Of a stretch of 64,000 nt of DNA, positions 53,206 through 62,934 are shown piece after piece (the stretch's first letter is position 1; every line of letters begins with the position of its first letter). The stretch comes from Willaertia magna (lineage: Eukaryota; Heterolobosea; Eutetramitea; Acrasida; Naegleriidae), in NCBI GenBank assembly GCA_902984215.1, contig CADWAF010000356.1, positions 1-64,000 of the forward strand. Reading direction: 5' to 3'. Position numbers and translations under genes: made by a program. The notes under the pieces are model-generated. The model was not told the origin of the DNA. It did not search any database and saw nothing but the letters and a program-made list of their open reading frames with translations.

Positions 53206-56200
53206 ATGCAAAAGGAGAGCTTGAATAACCAAGCCTTGTTATTTCCAGAACAAACTCAACAACAAGAAATAATTTTCTTTATTGGATTGCCTTTTCTTGG
53301 AAAATCAACATATTTTGAATTTGTTTACGAAATAAACGGATATGATATCATTTCATTCCAAGAAGAAAGTATATCAAAATCAATCGCTAATTTATTTGAT
53401 AAATTAAATAATAATTTAAAGAAAAAAATAGTAATTGACAATGAGAGAATTTTTATTCACAAAAAAGCAAGAATTTCTTTGATTGAAAAAATTAAAAAGG
53501 AATTTCCAAAGTGTACTATACAGTGTATTATTTTTAAACCTAAATCAAATAATTTTTTACAATGTGATTTGGCTAAGGAGTTTTATATAGCTGAACATTT
53601 CGAGGGAATGGATTATCAATTTATTGATGAATTAAATAAATTTGAGGACTTTACAAGAGAAATTTTACAACATAATTCAAATGACATTGATAATATTTTG
53701 AAAAATTTTTATCCAACAGAGGAAGAGGGATTTAATAAAATAATAGTAAAAGAAATGAATTTATTTTTAAATAGAAGTGAAAATGAATTTTGTTACAGAA
53801 GTTTAATTTTGGATTTCTCAAGTGCTAAAATCATAAATTATCAACAAAAAAATAGAAAGTTTTCATTTTGTAATATAGATCTATTTAAAAAATTAATTTT
53901 GCAATGGACGGAAAGACATTCTCATTCGAGAATATTAGTAATTATAAGGGATAAGGAAATGTATAGAAATAGTTTAAATATTCCAGCTAATCATGTTAAT
54001 TCTTTGAATTTAATAGAACTCATAAGAGATCTATTAATAGAATTAAATTTATCATTACCTATTTATTATTTCACAATGAATGATGATAAAAGTATTACAA
54101 GTAATAACAACTTATCTATAACGTTATGTCATTTACTTTATTTATATTCAGTTAAGTTAAATGAAAGTTTATTTGTTACAGAAGAAGATTTACCAAACGA
54201 TTTTCAATGTTATTTTGCAAATTTACCAAAAATTAATTATACTAACTTTTTACAACTAGACAATTTAACAAATTATGAATTACCTAACTTATTTAATTTA
54301 TCTCAGAGCCAAAGTTTATTTCCATTTGAATATCATGCAAACTATAAACAAGTAAAGAATGACGAGGAAGAAGAAGATGATTCTAAAAGAAAGAATAAAC
54401 GATTTCCTTTATTAAATGAATTGGCCAATAATGAAAATATAACTGATGAATGTTACTTTGAATTGACAAAAAAGAAAAGAATGAATGGAATTATTTTACC
54501 TAGAAATTACATTTCTTATTTTGAATATCAAGAGGATTATTTTGAAAATGTAAACCCAGAAGAAACAGAAATGGAAGAAGAACAAGGTCATTGCTTAACA
54601 ATACCAATGATAGATGAAGAGGAAGAAGAAGATAATGAAAGAGTAGAATTAGAAAATAAATTAAATCAATTTAAGAAGTCAACAATCAACATCAACAATA
54701 ATAATCTAATATTTCAAGTGCAAGACCCTTTTGGAAATAATCAAGAGGATAAACAAGATGAAGAAATGGAGTTATCCCCAACAGGAACTCAAAGCAGTAA
54801 TTTTTTACCAACCCCACCTTCTAAGCAACAAACATCAACTAGTTCTACATCGTTACTTGACAAAATACCATCAAACCTAAACATTAAAATGACAATTCAC
54901 GAAATAATGAATCACTTTGGTATGACTTATTTTCAAAGAGGGAGGGATTACAAAAACGAATATAGAATTTTATATTTCAAAACCAAAGTAATTAATCCAT
55001 TGGCCTTTAAATTATACAGCACTTGTCAAGGATCTAGAATTGAACCGTACAAACAAGAAACAATCATAAAAGAAGGGAAAGTATTGAAAGCCATTTGTAA
55101 TTGCCCAATTGGACATGAAGGACTATGTAAACACGTTTGTGCCCAATTATTAGCTTTTAGAGACAAAGAAAATTATCTAAAGAGTTTACAACAAACGAAT
55201 AATAGTGATAATGATTGGAAGTCAACAAGCATGTTACCATTACCAATAACTTTTTCAGAGCTGGATCCATTAAACGAAAATTGGTGCATAAAAGGAAAGG
55301 TAGTCAAAAAGCACACAATAAAGACATGGGCAAATGAAAGAGGATCTGGGCGTGTTGGTGCTATAACGTTAATTGATGAATTACAGCCTTCATCATCTAA
55401 GAAATCTAATCAGTTGAAGGCTATCATGTTCAATGAAGCAATCGATGAGTTTTATGACAAAATGGAAGAATATGAAGTTTATTATATTTATGGAGGACAC
55501 TTAATATGGAGAAATAATGAGGAAAAGTATGAAATACAACTAAATGTAAAACACTCCATTGTAAGGAGTCCAAAGGAAGAGGAAGTAGTAAAGAAAAACC
55601 AATTAAATTTAGTAGATAGTGAAAGAAAGCAAATAAAAGAAGAAAATAATTATCAACAAATATTTAAAGAAAGACTAGAAAATCAAAACAAAGTGATAGA
55701 ATTTGAAGAATTTAAAGAAGAAGCTAAATTAAATCAAAATACTAACCAAATGGATTTGACAGAAGACAACAACTTTATTGCTGAGTCTTCACCAAAGAAA
55801 AGAAAAAGTCTTTCTTCAACAGAAGTTGAAAAAGTTGACAAAAGTAAAACTAAGTTATCTCCAACAAAGAAACGAAAAAGTCAATCTAAAGAGCCAGTCC
55901 TTAATCTCATTTCAAATATGAAAAAAGATATCAACCCTATTCCAGCTTCAATTGATACCAGATTCGAACAACTAATGAATGGAAATTTTACTCAATCTCA
56001 AAAATCTGCAAGTCAAAAATCTACAAGGAGCGACAAAGATGACGATATAATAATTATTGAAAAGGAAGAAATTAAGGATAGTGACATTTCATTACCAAAC
56101 AATGCCATTCAAGGTATATTCTTTGATGAACCCGAAGAAAAATCTCCAAAATGGACATTTATTCCAACACCCCTTAAGCCTAAAGAAGAAGAACATTCAC

Positions 56201-56781
56201 CAGTATTATTTTCATCAAATACTTCTAAATCCCTTTTTTTAACTCCAAATATTTCAAATAAGCGTATAATAGCATCTCCTTCCTTAAACCATTCACAACA
56301 AGATATTAGAGAAGAGGAACAAGAATTACATTCAGCTGAAGACGATAAATCATTTGAGGATATCTTTTTCACACCATCTAAGATGAAGATATCAAAACAA
56401 ACTAAAAGTGACTCTAAGCAACTAATTACACTTAAAGAAGAGATAAATTTATCCAACCAAATTACATCTCCTTCCCCTCCAAATTTTTCCAAGCCTTCAT
56501 TAACACCCCCTTTAAAAAGCCCAAACTCTCTCAGCCAACACAATAAACCTAAAGTTATGGAAGTTGTAGAGCTTAGTGATGGAGAAGGCGAGATAGAAGT
56601 TTTGGAACAAATTACCCCTTTAAAAAAGAAAAAGAAGCAAACAAATACAGAAGAACACAACCCTTCGCCCAATATGAATGTAAATAGTAACAGTACAGTA
56701 TCCATTGAAACAAAAACACCTAACAAACCCAAAATCAGCCTTAAGGATCTTTTGGCAAACAATAAAATTGAAGAGTTGTGA
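53206..56781 (+). CDS. Multidomain protein: PNK-like P-loop kinase, SWIM zinc finger, RPA70-like OB fold
   Basis: 1191 aa, one exon. (1) Residues about 20-140: a P-loop GLPFLGKST (27-35) followed by IVIDNERIFIHKKARISLIEKI and IQCIIFKPKS, matching the kinase domain of PNKP-type 5'-polynucleotide kinases. (2) About 195-300: a LILDFSSAKIIN...ILVIIRDKE region that might be a degenerate HAD phosphatase. (3) About 590-660: a SWIM finger, C631-x-C633-x7-C641-x-H643. (4) About 678-800: an OB fold with ITFSELDPLNENWCIKGKVV, IKTWANERGSGRVG, FNEAIDEFYDKME and YYIYGGHL, very like RPA70 DBD-A. (5) A disordered tail with NLS-like KKRK clusters (about 862-895). I know no protein with this order. It is likely nuclear, acting on nucleic-acid ends or ssDNA (inference). 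Confidence 0.8.
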   Translation: MQKESLNNQALLFPEQTQQQEIIFFIGLPFLGKSTYFEFVYEINGYDIISFQEESISKSIANLFDKLNNNLKKKIVIDNERIFIHKKARISLIEKIKKEFPKCTIQCIIFKPKSNNFLQCDLAKEFYIAEHFEGMDYQFIDELNKFEDFTREILQHNSNDIDNILKNFYPTEEEGFNKIIVKEMNLFLNRSENEFCYRSLILDFSSAKIINYQQKNRKFSFCNIDLFKKLILQWTERHSHSRILVIIRDKEMYRNSLNIPANHVNSLNLIELIRDLLIELNLSLPIYYFTMNDDKSITSNNNLSITLCHLLYLYSVKLNESLFVTEEDLPNDFQCYFANLPKINYTNFLQLDNLTNYELPNLFNLSQSQSLFPFEYHANYKQVKNDEEEEDDSKRKNKRFPLLNELANNENITDECYFELTKKKRMNGIILPRNYISYFEYQEDYFENVNPEETEMEEEQGHCLTIPMIDEEEEEDNERVELENKLNQFKKSTININNNNLIFQVQDPFGNNQEDKQDEEMELSPTGTQSSNFLPTPPSKQQTSTSSTSLLDKIPSNLNIKMTIHEIMNHFGMTYFQRGRDYKNEYRILYFKTKVINPLAFKLYSTCQGSRIEPYKQETIIKEGKVLKAICNCPIGHEGLCKHVCAQLLAFRDKENYLKSLQQTNNSDNDWKSTSMLPLPITFSELDPLNENWCIKGKVVKKHTIKTWANERGSGRVGAITLIDELQPSSSKKSNQLKAIMFNEAIDEFYDKMEEYEVYYIYGGHLIWRNNEEKYEIQLNVKHSIVRSPKEEEVVKKNQLNLVDSERKQIKEENNYQQIFKERLENQNKVIEFEEFKEEAKLNQNTNQMDLTEDNNFIAESSPKKRKSLSSTEVEKVDKSKTKLSPTKKRKSQSKEPVLNLISNMKKDINPIPASIDTRFEQLMNGNFTQSQKSASQKSTRSDKDDDIIIIEKEEIKDSDISLPNNAIQGIFFDEPEEKSPKWTFIPTPLKPKEEEHSPVLFSSNTSKSLFLTPNISNKRIIASPSLNHSQQDIREEEQELHSAEDDKSFEDIFFTPSKMKISKQTKSDSKQLITLKEEINLSNQITSPSPPNFSKPSLTPPLKSPNSLSQHNKPKVMEVVELSDGEGEIEVLEQITPLKKKKKQTNTEEHNPSPNMNVNSNSTVSIETKTPNKPKISLKDLLANNKIEEL

Positions 56782-57659
56782 AAAGCATTTCAGTTTTAAC
56801 TGTTTTTTATTTTCTTTAATGCTAGTTTTATTTTTAAAAATGTTACTTTAATTAATTATTTCTATTTTATAAAACTTCTATAAAGCAGTAATCGTAACTT
56901 AAAACAATTATTAGTAAATTTTAAAATGGATTAAAAATACAAATTTAAAAAATTATAATATTTTTTAAAATTTGATAATAATTTATTAATTTAATTTATT
57001 TTTATTTTTTAAATATTATTTAATTTTTTCAATTTACTAATGTAAATTTATTTATATTTTTATATTTAACAATATTTTAAATTATAAATATAATATTTTT
57101 TATTATAAAATATAAAGTTTAAATTTTTTTAATTTATATTAAAAATTTTTTTTGTAAAAATTTTTTTATAATTATTAATTTATAATATATTGGTTAATTA
57201 ACTAATAAGTTAATTATTAATATAAAATTGTAATTATTATTATTTTTTATTTTTTAGTTATTATTTTTATTATTTTTAATGATTCTTTTTTTTATTTATA
57301 TTAATATTAATTTTATTAATAAATTGTCATTTATTAACTTTAATGTCATTAAATTTAACAAAAAAAATGTTTATAATTAATTTTAAAAATTGATTCTTCT
57401 TTATTTTTTATTCTATAATTAAATAAATTACTGTTTTCTTCTTATAAAACAATTACATTAACATTATTCATAATAATATTGTGTATATTTATTTCTATTA
57501 TAAAATACAAAACATCAATAAATTATTCTACATTTATCTATTTTTGTTATTATTTTTATTTTATTTTTAATTCGTTACTAAAAACATTTTTATTTTTTGT
57601 CCTTTTGATTTTTTAAACGCTACCGCCTAATTTTATGTAACGGAAACAATTTAAAAAAG
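56782..57659. other. A/T-only non-coding stretch
   Basis: 878 nt with almost no G or C, dominated by TTTAAT/ATTATT runs and homopolymers, with no ORF above chance and no recognisable RNA gene. It resembles the 1-930 stretch and is flanked by ordinary genes on the plus strand. The last 60 nt, where G/C reappear, probably hold the promoter of the next gene. Confidence 0.8.
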
Positions 57660-58848
57660 ATGTCTTTAAACAATTCTTCACAAAGCTTGGATACCATTCC
57701 ATGGGTCTCCTTTTCGGATTTGTCACCAGAAACCCAAGCACAAGTTAAAATAAGACAACAATTAATGAAATATCAAGAAGAAAAGAATTCTAAAAAGATT
57801 AATAGAACCCCTACCAAAACACCTCTTCGCAATATCAGTAATTCTTCTTTTCTAAATACTCCACGAACCAATAATCAAATATTTAATAAAAGTCTCACAC
57901 CAAAACCACATCTATCAATAATAGAAAAGAAATCTACATCAAGGAGCAGTACAGGTATAGAAAAACAAAGGTAAGGATTAATTAAAATTATTATTTTATT
58001 AATGTAGTCGATAAAGAAAAACTAAATCTCATACGCCACACAAGTATTATTCAGGTACACCACAAAGTAAGCGTAGAACTTTAGAGTTAAGTAACGCAGA
58101 TAATAGTGAACTACAATTAGAATTTCAACAAGCTACTTATTTAGCTCAAGAAAATCAATATAACAAATGTATGGAATGCTTTTTTAAAATAGTTCGTATT
58201 CATGGAAATAGTATTTTACAAAATGTTGATTTCGTTTTAAATTGGATAAATTGCTATGAGATTTTAAAAGATTATAAAAATGTTTTGCAATGTTTTGAAT
58301 TTGCTTTTGTAAATAATGTAGAACCAATTGAGAAAGTTAATGAAAAGTTAAATAATTTTATTCATTCATTAATTTTAGATGTAGAAATTGATAAATGTGA
58401 TGAATTATTTGAAACAGCTTCAGATAAAATTAAAGACATGTACTTATTAATTAAAGAACAAAATAGTGAGATATTAAGAAAGAAGGTTGATTTTTCACTA
58501 TTGGATATTGATTTAGATTGCAAGCCAATTACAGAAGAAACTGAATCTGAAACAAGAGTTATGGAAATTCTTGTAGAAAATGATTCTAGTCAACTAGTAC
58601 CAACACCTTTAACTATTGATTTGGAAGATGAAAATCTTAGCAATAATGGCACAAAGGAGGAAGAAGCACCAACAAAAGTTATTCAAATAGAGAACAAAGT
58701 AGAGGAGAGTATTCAAATTGAGGAAAAACCAGTTATGAGAAAACTGGAACCAAGAAAACCAATTCATACCCATAATATTACCAATGGAGTATCCTTTCAC
58801 TTTTTCTCTGAAGAAACGTATGAACAATTCTTAGAATCTACGCAATAA
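57660..58848 (+). CDS. Unknown protein with a short helical-hairpin (CKAP2-C-like?) domain, 2 exons
   Basis: Exons are 57660-57970 and 58017-58848 with a 46-nt intron; 380 aa. The nearer AG at 58006-58007 would give an immediate stop, so the acceptor at 58015-58016 is chosen; it restores a frame continuous with the long 3' ORF. The N-terminal 130 residues are basic, Ser/Thr/Asn-rich with repeated TP sites (TPTKTPLRN, NTPRT, LTPKP). Residues about 150-235 form helices with LNWINCYEILKDYKNVLQCFEFAFVNNVEPIEKV, which recalls the C-terminal domain of cytoskeleton-associated protein 2. The tail is acidic. It is possibly a mitotic microtubule protein; this is low-confidence. Confidence 0.55.
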
Positions 58849-58859
58849 ATAATTGTTGT

Positions 58860-60032
58860 TTATTCAAGTACTTGGAATTTGCAACACATTGCTAAATGAT
58901 CAGAAGGAAATCTATTAGAAGGAAGTGCAACAAATTCTTTGGCTCTCTCCTCAGTTATCATTTCCAAAGCACCATGCACCTTAATAAAAGAATTAGAATT
59001 GAGATAAAAAATATAATCCAAGCATCCATTAAAGTCACGAGTATAATTAGTAAAGGAAGGTTCATTCTTAAATACTTCATTATAACAACTCTTTAATTCA
59101 TTACCAAATGGGTTAATAAATTTTTGTGATTTTCCATCATTCTCTATCGTTACGTACGAGCTTAATGAACTATCTTTGTGATAAATAACAAAATCTTTCG
59201 TTAAATAAGTCTCACCTTTTGTCATTAATTCATAAACTTCACTATTTGGTAATGAGTTAAAATCTCCACAAATAATTAAAGAGTAATTTTTAATATTATT
59301 TAAATATTCCTTTGTTTTAATTAAAATGTAAATCATTTGATTTAATTTTACATCAGGAAAATTTGGATCCCAAAATAAATGTAAATTAACAACACATAAT
59401 ACTTTTTCTTCTTTAGTTGTTGAACTTGTACAATCTTTTAATAAAACAACAGATGCAACATTATGAGTTTCAAATCTATTCTTCTTATTTGTAAATTCAG
59501 AATGATCTTTATCAAATTCATAAACAATATCAATTAAATTTAAAGAAAAACAATCAATTAGTTCATAATTAGTATTTCTCCAAAAAATTGCACATCCATC
59601 AGGTTTAGAACCTGTTCTATTAGTATGAAAAGAATCATAATGTAATTCTTCAAATTTATTTTTCCAGTATTCAAAATATCTATCACATTCTTGTAAACAA
59701 ATAATATCAGAATTATAACATTTAAATTCTTCTAGTAATCTTTCTTTTCTAGTACTCCAATGAATTACTTGTATTGCATTACCAATATATGGGAAAAATG
59801 TTTTTCTAGCATAGGCTTGACATAGCATATTATAAGATAGAAATGTAAAGGATTTTTTATGGTTACCATCTAACTGTGATTCGCTATTATATTTCCAATT
59901 TCTTTGCATATAAGCTTTTACTGGAAATAATTCAAACCACAGTGGCTTCTTTCTTGGTCTTCCTTTCTTCTTCTTTGGTTGCAGTTCCTCTACGTCAACA
60001 TTTTCCATTTCAGCCAGTATTGCGAAACTCAT
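58860..60032 (-). CDS. CCR4-like exonuclease/endonuclease/phosphatase protein with AT-hook
   Basis: 390 aa. The N-terminus carries an AT-hook-like KKKKGRPRKKP (about residues 19-29). The EEP fold follows: FTFLSYNMLCQAYA, RKERLLEEF, DIICLQECD (metal-binding Glu), DGCAIFWR, VVNLHLFWDP, LIICGDFNSLP and the final PSDHLAMCC. This layout matches Ccr4/nocturnin/Angel (Ngl2-like) 3'-exonucleases, which shorten poly(A) or trim rRNA 3' ends. There is no leucine-rich repeat region. An AT-hook is unusual for a deadenylase and suggests nuclear or minor-groove DNA contact. It ends 11 nt from the convergent gene. Confidence 0.88.
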   Translation of the reverse strand: MSFAILAEMENVDVEELQPKKKKGRPRKKPLWFELFPVKAYMQRNWKYNSESQLDGNHKKSFTFLSYNMLCQAYARKTFFPYIGNAIQVIHWSTRKERLLEEFKCYNSDIICLQECDRYFEYWKNKFEELHYDSFHTNRTGSKPDGCAIFWRNTNYELIDCFSLNLIDIVYEFDKDHSEFTNKKNRFETHNVASVVLLKDCTSSTTKEEKVLCVVNLHLFWDPNFPDVKLNQMIYILIKTKEYLNNIKNYSLIICGDFNSLPNSEVYELMTKGETYLTKDFVIYHKDSSLSSYVTIENDGKSQKFINPFGNELKSCYNEVFKNEPSFTNYTRDFNGCLDYIFYLNSNSFIKVHGALEMITEERAKEFVALPSNRFPSDHLAMCCKFQVLE

Positions 60033-60086
60033 TTTTTTTGTTTGGCGCCAATAAATTTTAAAAATTGTTTTTCAATGAAAATTTAT

Positions 60087-62636
60087 TTATCTTCTCTTGT
60101 ACTTTTTCTTACTCTTAAATCCGCCGTGTGATGGCTTACTAGTCTTCTTTTTAGGTTTTGGTTGTTCTTTTGGTTTGGCAGCATCTCTTTTAATTGCCTC
60201 TACTTTCTTTTTTTCTTTATACTCTTTCTTTGCTTTAGCTCTTTGTTTCTTTTGTTTGGCTTTATTTTGATTATACTCCTTCACTATTGCCTCATCACCT
60301 TGACCAGTTCTTTTAAGTTGGAAAACTTTCTTCATAAATGATTTTTGCTTACGCACCAAATTGTCATAATCTTTAATACCCATTTCTTTCATATCTTTTA
60401 AGAATGCTTCACGACGTCTCTTTTTCTTTCCCACTGGTTTGACGTCAAGGAAATCTCTGTAATCAAGTGACTCTGGTTTTTGTGCTGCCTTCAATTTCTT
60501 TAATTTTGGTTCTAATACTTCATCACCTAGTTCTTCCATTTGTTCTTTCTTTGCTTCTTTATCCAATATTTTCTTACTTGATTTGTCCATAATCCATTCT
60601 TTCTTTGGTCTCATTTGAATATCTTCACTAAATTCTTCCAAATTTTCTACCTTTTCTGCTTGTATCTCTGCTTTTAGAACTTCCTCTTCTAATTCAACCT
60701 CTTTTGATAATTCATAAACCTCTTTCTTATTTTCTTCCAATTTTTGTTTCCAATAATCAAGAGTCTCTGGAGGAATTATACGTTGTTGTACAACTTGATT
60801 CTTCTTTTTAGAATGTTTAACTATATTTCTTAATAAAGTAAAATTATTTTCACTTGTTAAGGATACAGCAACACCTGATGCACCAGCACGAGCTGTACGA
60901 CCAACTCTATGTATATAAGTCTTCAAATTTAAAGGCATATCAAAATTAATAACAGTTTTTACTCCCTTAATATCTAAACCTCTGGAAGCAACATCTGTAC
61001 AAATTAAAAAGTCTGTCTCACGAGTAACGAATTTTTGTAATTCATGCAATCTAGCTGCTTGAGAAAGAGAAGCACTCAACTCAGAAACCTTTAAACCAAA
61101 TATGTGGAATAAAACTCTTAAATTTCTAACCATAGATTTAGTATTACAAAATATAATTACCTCACTTTGGAAAGACCTTGTACAAAGTGCCAATAAAACA
61201 GCCTCTTTACTCCACATATCTGCGTCTTTATCTAATTTGACAAATTCTTGAGTTAAATTATAAGCTACGTTATTTCTTGAGTCACAATCTACTCTTACAG
61301 GATTCTTTAAAGATAATTTAATTAATTTTTTAACATCGTCTGTCATTGTAGCTGAAAATAATAATGTTTGTCTAGCAGCAGGAATATGCTCTAAAATAGT
61401 TTTTAATTGAGGTTCGAAACCCATTTCTAATAATCTATCAGCCTCATCCAAAATTAAAACTTCAATTTCGTCCAAACCAAAATTTGCTGTGTTCAACAAG
61501 TGATCTACAATTCTACCAGGTGTAGCTATAATTATTTCAGGTTTAGAAACAAGTGCTTGAGTTTGTTTACCACTTTTAGTACCACCACCAGTAATTAAAC
61601 AACACCTTATATCTGTATATTGAGCAAATTTACATGTCACTTCATAACATTGAGCTGCCAATTCTCTTGTTGGTAATAAAACTAAAACTAATGATTGTTT
61701 TTGAGATTTATCTCTAAATAATAAACGTTCCAAAGTTGGTAAAATAAAAGCAGCAGTTTTACCAGAACCTGTCATTGCGCTAGCACATATATCCCTACCT
61801 TTTAATAGTAAAGGAATACATCTAGCTTGAATAGGTGTTGGATGTTCATATCCCATCTCATAAACAGCTTTTAATAAGGAACGAGAAAGATTCATATCGG
61901 TAAATGATTTGGAAGGTTCAATATCAAGACCTTCTGAAAAGAATGATTTATCATACTTTTCTTTTTCAACAGATTTAGATGAACCAATATTAGAAATACC
62001 TTTAATGGTATCTTCTTTTTGAACTGCTGAAATGTCAGTATCTTCTTCATCATCTTGTATATTATCATCTTCTTCATTTCCTTCTTCATCATCATCATTA
62101 TTAATATTATCCTCTTCATCATCATTATTATCTTCATTGTTTTCTTCTTCTTCTTCATCGTCATTCATTTCATTATCATCATTTTCTTCATCTTCATCGT
62201 CATCATCATTTTCTTTAGGATTATAAGGTATATCTAAAATTGATTTAAATTCTTTTGATTCATCCTTAATTGCTCTTAATAATAACTCATTTTCTTTAAC
62301 TCTGTGTTCTTCCTCATCTTCATCGTCACTTATTTCTTCTTCGTCATCCTCTTCCTCATTTGAAAATACTTTTTGAAATTTAGGAGTTTCTTGGTGTTGA
62401 TGTAATTTCTTTGTTAAATCGGAACCTTTGAAGTCAAAGGAAAATCCTTTTGTTGCGATACCCTCTTCATCTTCATCATCTTTATTCATAATAAATCCAG
62501 TCTCCTCATCACTATCTACCATCATAGGTATATCTCCAGTATCATTATTATCATCATCGTCCGAAGTATAAATTGCTTTACCATTTATGAGATCATCTTC
62601 ATTCAACAAAATTCTTTTACGTTTCACTGAAGGCAT
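60087..62636 (-). CDS. DRS1: DEAD-box RNA helicase DDX27/Drs1
   Basis: 849 aa from the ATG MPSVKRKR (the longer frame upstream needs a GTG start). Residues about 30-220 are acidic low-complexity (Asp/Glu/Asn). The core follows: an SFTDMNLSRSLLKAVYEMGYEHPTPIQ Q-motif, MTGSGKTAAF, PTRELA, TPGRIVDHL, DEADRLLEMGF, SAT, CTDVASRGLDIKGV and HRVGRTARAG. The basic, coiled C-terminus with EALLKDMKEMG-like EAFLKDMKEMGIKDYDNLVRK and a final KSKKKYKRR tail is Drs1/DDX27-specific. It acts in 27S pre-rRNA processing for the 60S subunit in the nucleolus. Confidence 0.94.
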   Translation of the reverse strand: MPSVKRKRILLNEDDLINGKAIYTSDDDDNNDTGDIPMMVDSDEETGFIMNKDDEDEEGIATKGFSFDFKGSDLTKKLHQHQETPKFQKVFSNEEEDDEEEISDDEDEEEHRVKENELLLRAIKDESKEFKSILDIPYNPKENDDDDEDEENDDNEMNDDEEEEENNEDNNDDEEDNINNDDDEEGNEEDDNIQDDEEDTDISAVQKEDTIKGISNIGSSKSVEKEKYDKSFFSEGLDIEPSKSFTDMNLSRSLLKAVYEMGYEHPTPIQARCIPLLLKGRDICASAMTGSGKTAAFILPTLERLLFRDKSQKQSLVLVLLPTRELAAQCYEVTCKFAQYTDIRCCLITGGGTKSGKQTQALVSKPEIIIATPGRIVDHLLNTANFGLDEIEVLILDEADRLLEMGFEPQLKTILEHIPAARQTLLFSATMTDDVKKLIKLSLKNPVRVDCDSRNNVAYNLTQEFVKLDKDADMWSKEAVLLALCTRSFQSEVIIFCNTKSMVRNLRVLFHIFGLKVSELSASLSQAARLHELQKFVTRETDFLICTDVASRGLDIKGVKTVINFDMPLNLKTYIHRVGRTARAGASGVAVSLTSENNFTLLRNIVKHSKKKNQVVQQRIIPPETLDYWKQKLEENKKEVYELSKEVELEEEVLKAEIQAEKVENLEEFSEDIQMRPKKEWIMDKSSKKILDKEAKKEQMEELGDEVLEPKLKKLKAAQKPESLDYRDFLDVKPVGKKKRRREAFLKDMKEMGIKDYDNLVRKQKSFMKKVFQLKRTGQGDEAIVKEYNQNKAKQKKQRAKAKKEYKEKKKVEAIKRDAAKPKEQPKPKKKTSKPSHGGFKSKKKYKRR
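62035..62220 (-). repeat. Trinucleotide-biased acidic tract inside the DDX27 gene
   Basis: On the plus strand this reads as irregular (TCA/TCT/TTC)n runs; on the coding strand it encodes mixed Asp, Glu and Asn. The low complexity opens all reading frames, so ORFs of 60-90 aa appear on both strands. Those are artefacts of the repeat, not genes. Length variation between strains is likely. Confidence 0.7.
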
Positions 62637-62934
62637 TGTTTTTATTTTTTTCAAGAAAAAATTTGAAGACACTTTTTCAACAATTTCATTTCACACATTT
62701 ATTACCTTCAAAAAGATGATTATTGTTAGAATTTAAATATAATAACCATTCACATTGTTATTGAATTACTACTATTTATTGTTGTTAAAATTATTTAAAT
62801 AAATTGTTAAACAAAAACCGTTACATTATTGTAACCAGACCTGCTAGCCTAAAAAATTTCCAATGTCTTTCCCACCTAAAAAAAATAGAGCAGTTTGCAA
62901 CTGTGAAAGATAGAGACAAACGGATATTTTAAAG
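62637..62934. promoter_or_regulatory. Divergent promoter region, DDX27 / SAP protein
   Basis: 298 nt between two divergent starts. AT-rich, with a short TTGTTA/ATTGTTGTTA cluster near 62755-62825. No specific factor site can be named. Confidence 0.35.

Noticed and set aside
56109..56762. A 217-aa minus-strand ORF opposite the kinase-SWIM-OB gene.
   Set aside because: Ser/Cys/Phe-rich translation of the antisense of a Lys/Glu/Ser-rich tail; no domain, no spacer for a promoter.
62032..62237. ORFs of 60-64 aa on the plus strand made almost only of Ser or Ile/Phe.
   Set aside because: They are the reverse reading of the acidic trinucleotide tract in the DDX27 gene; no start context or composition of a real protein.
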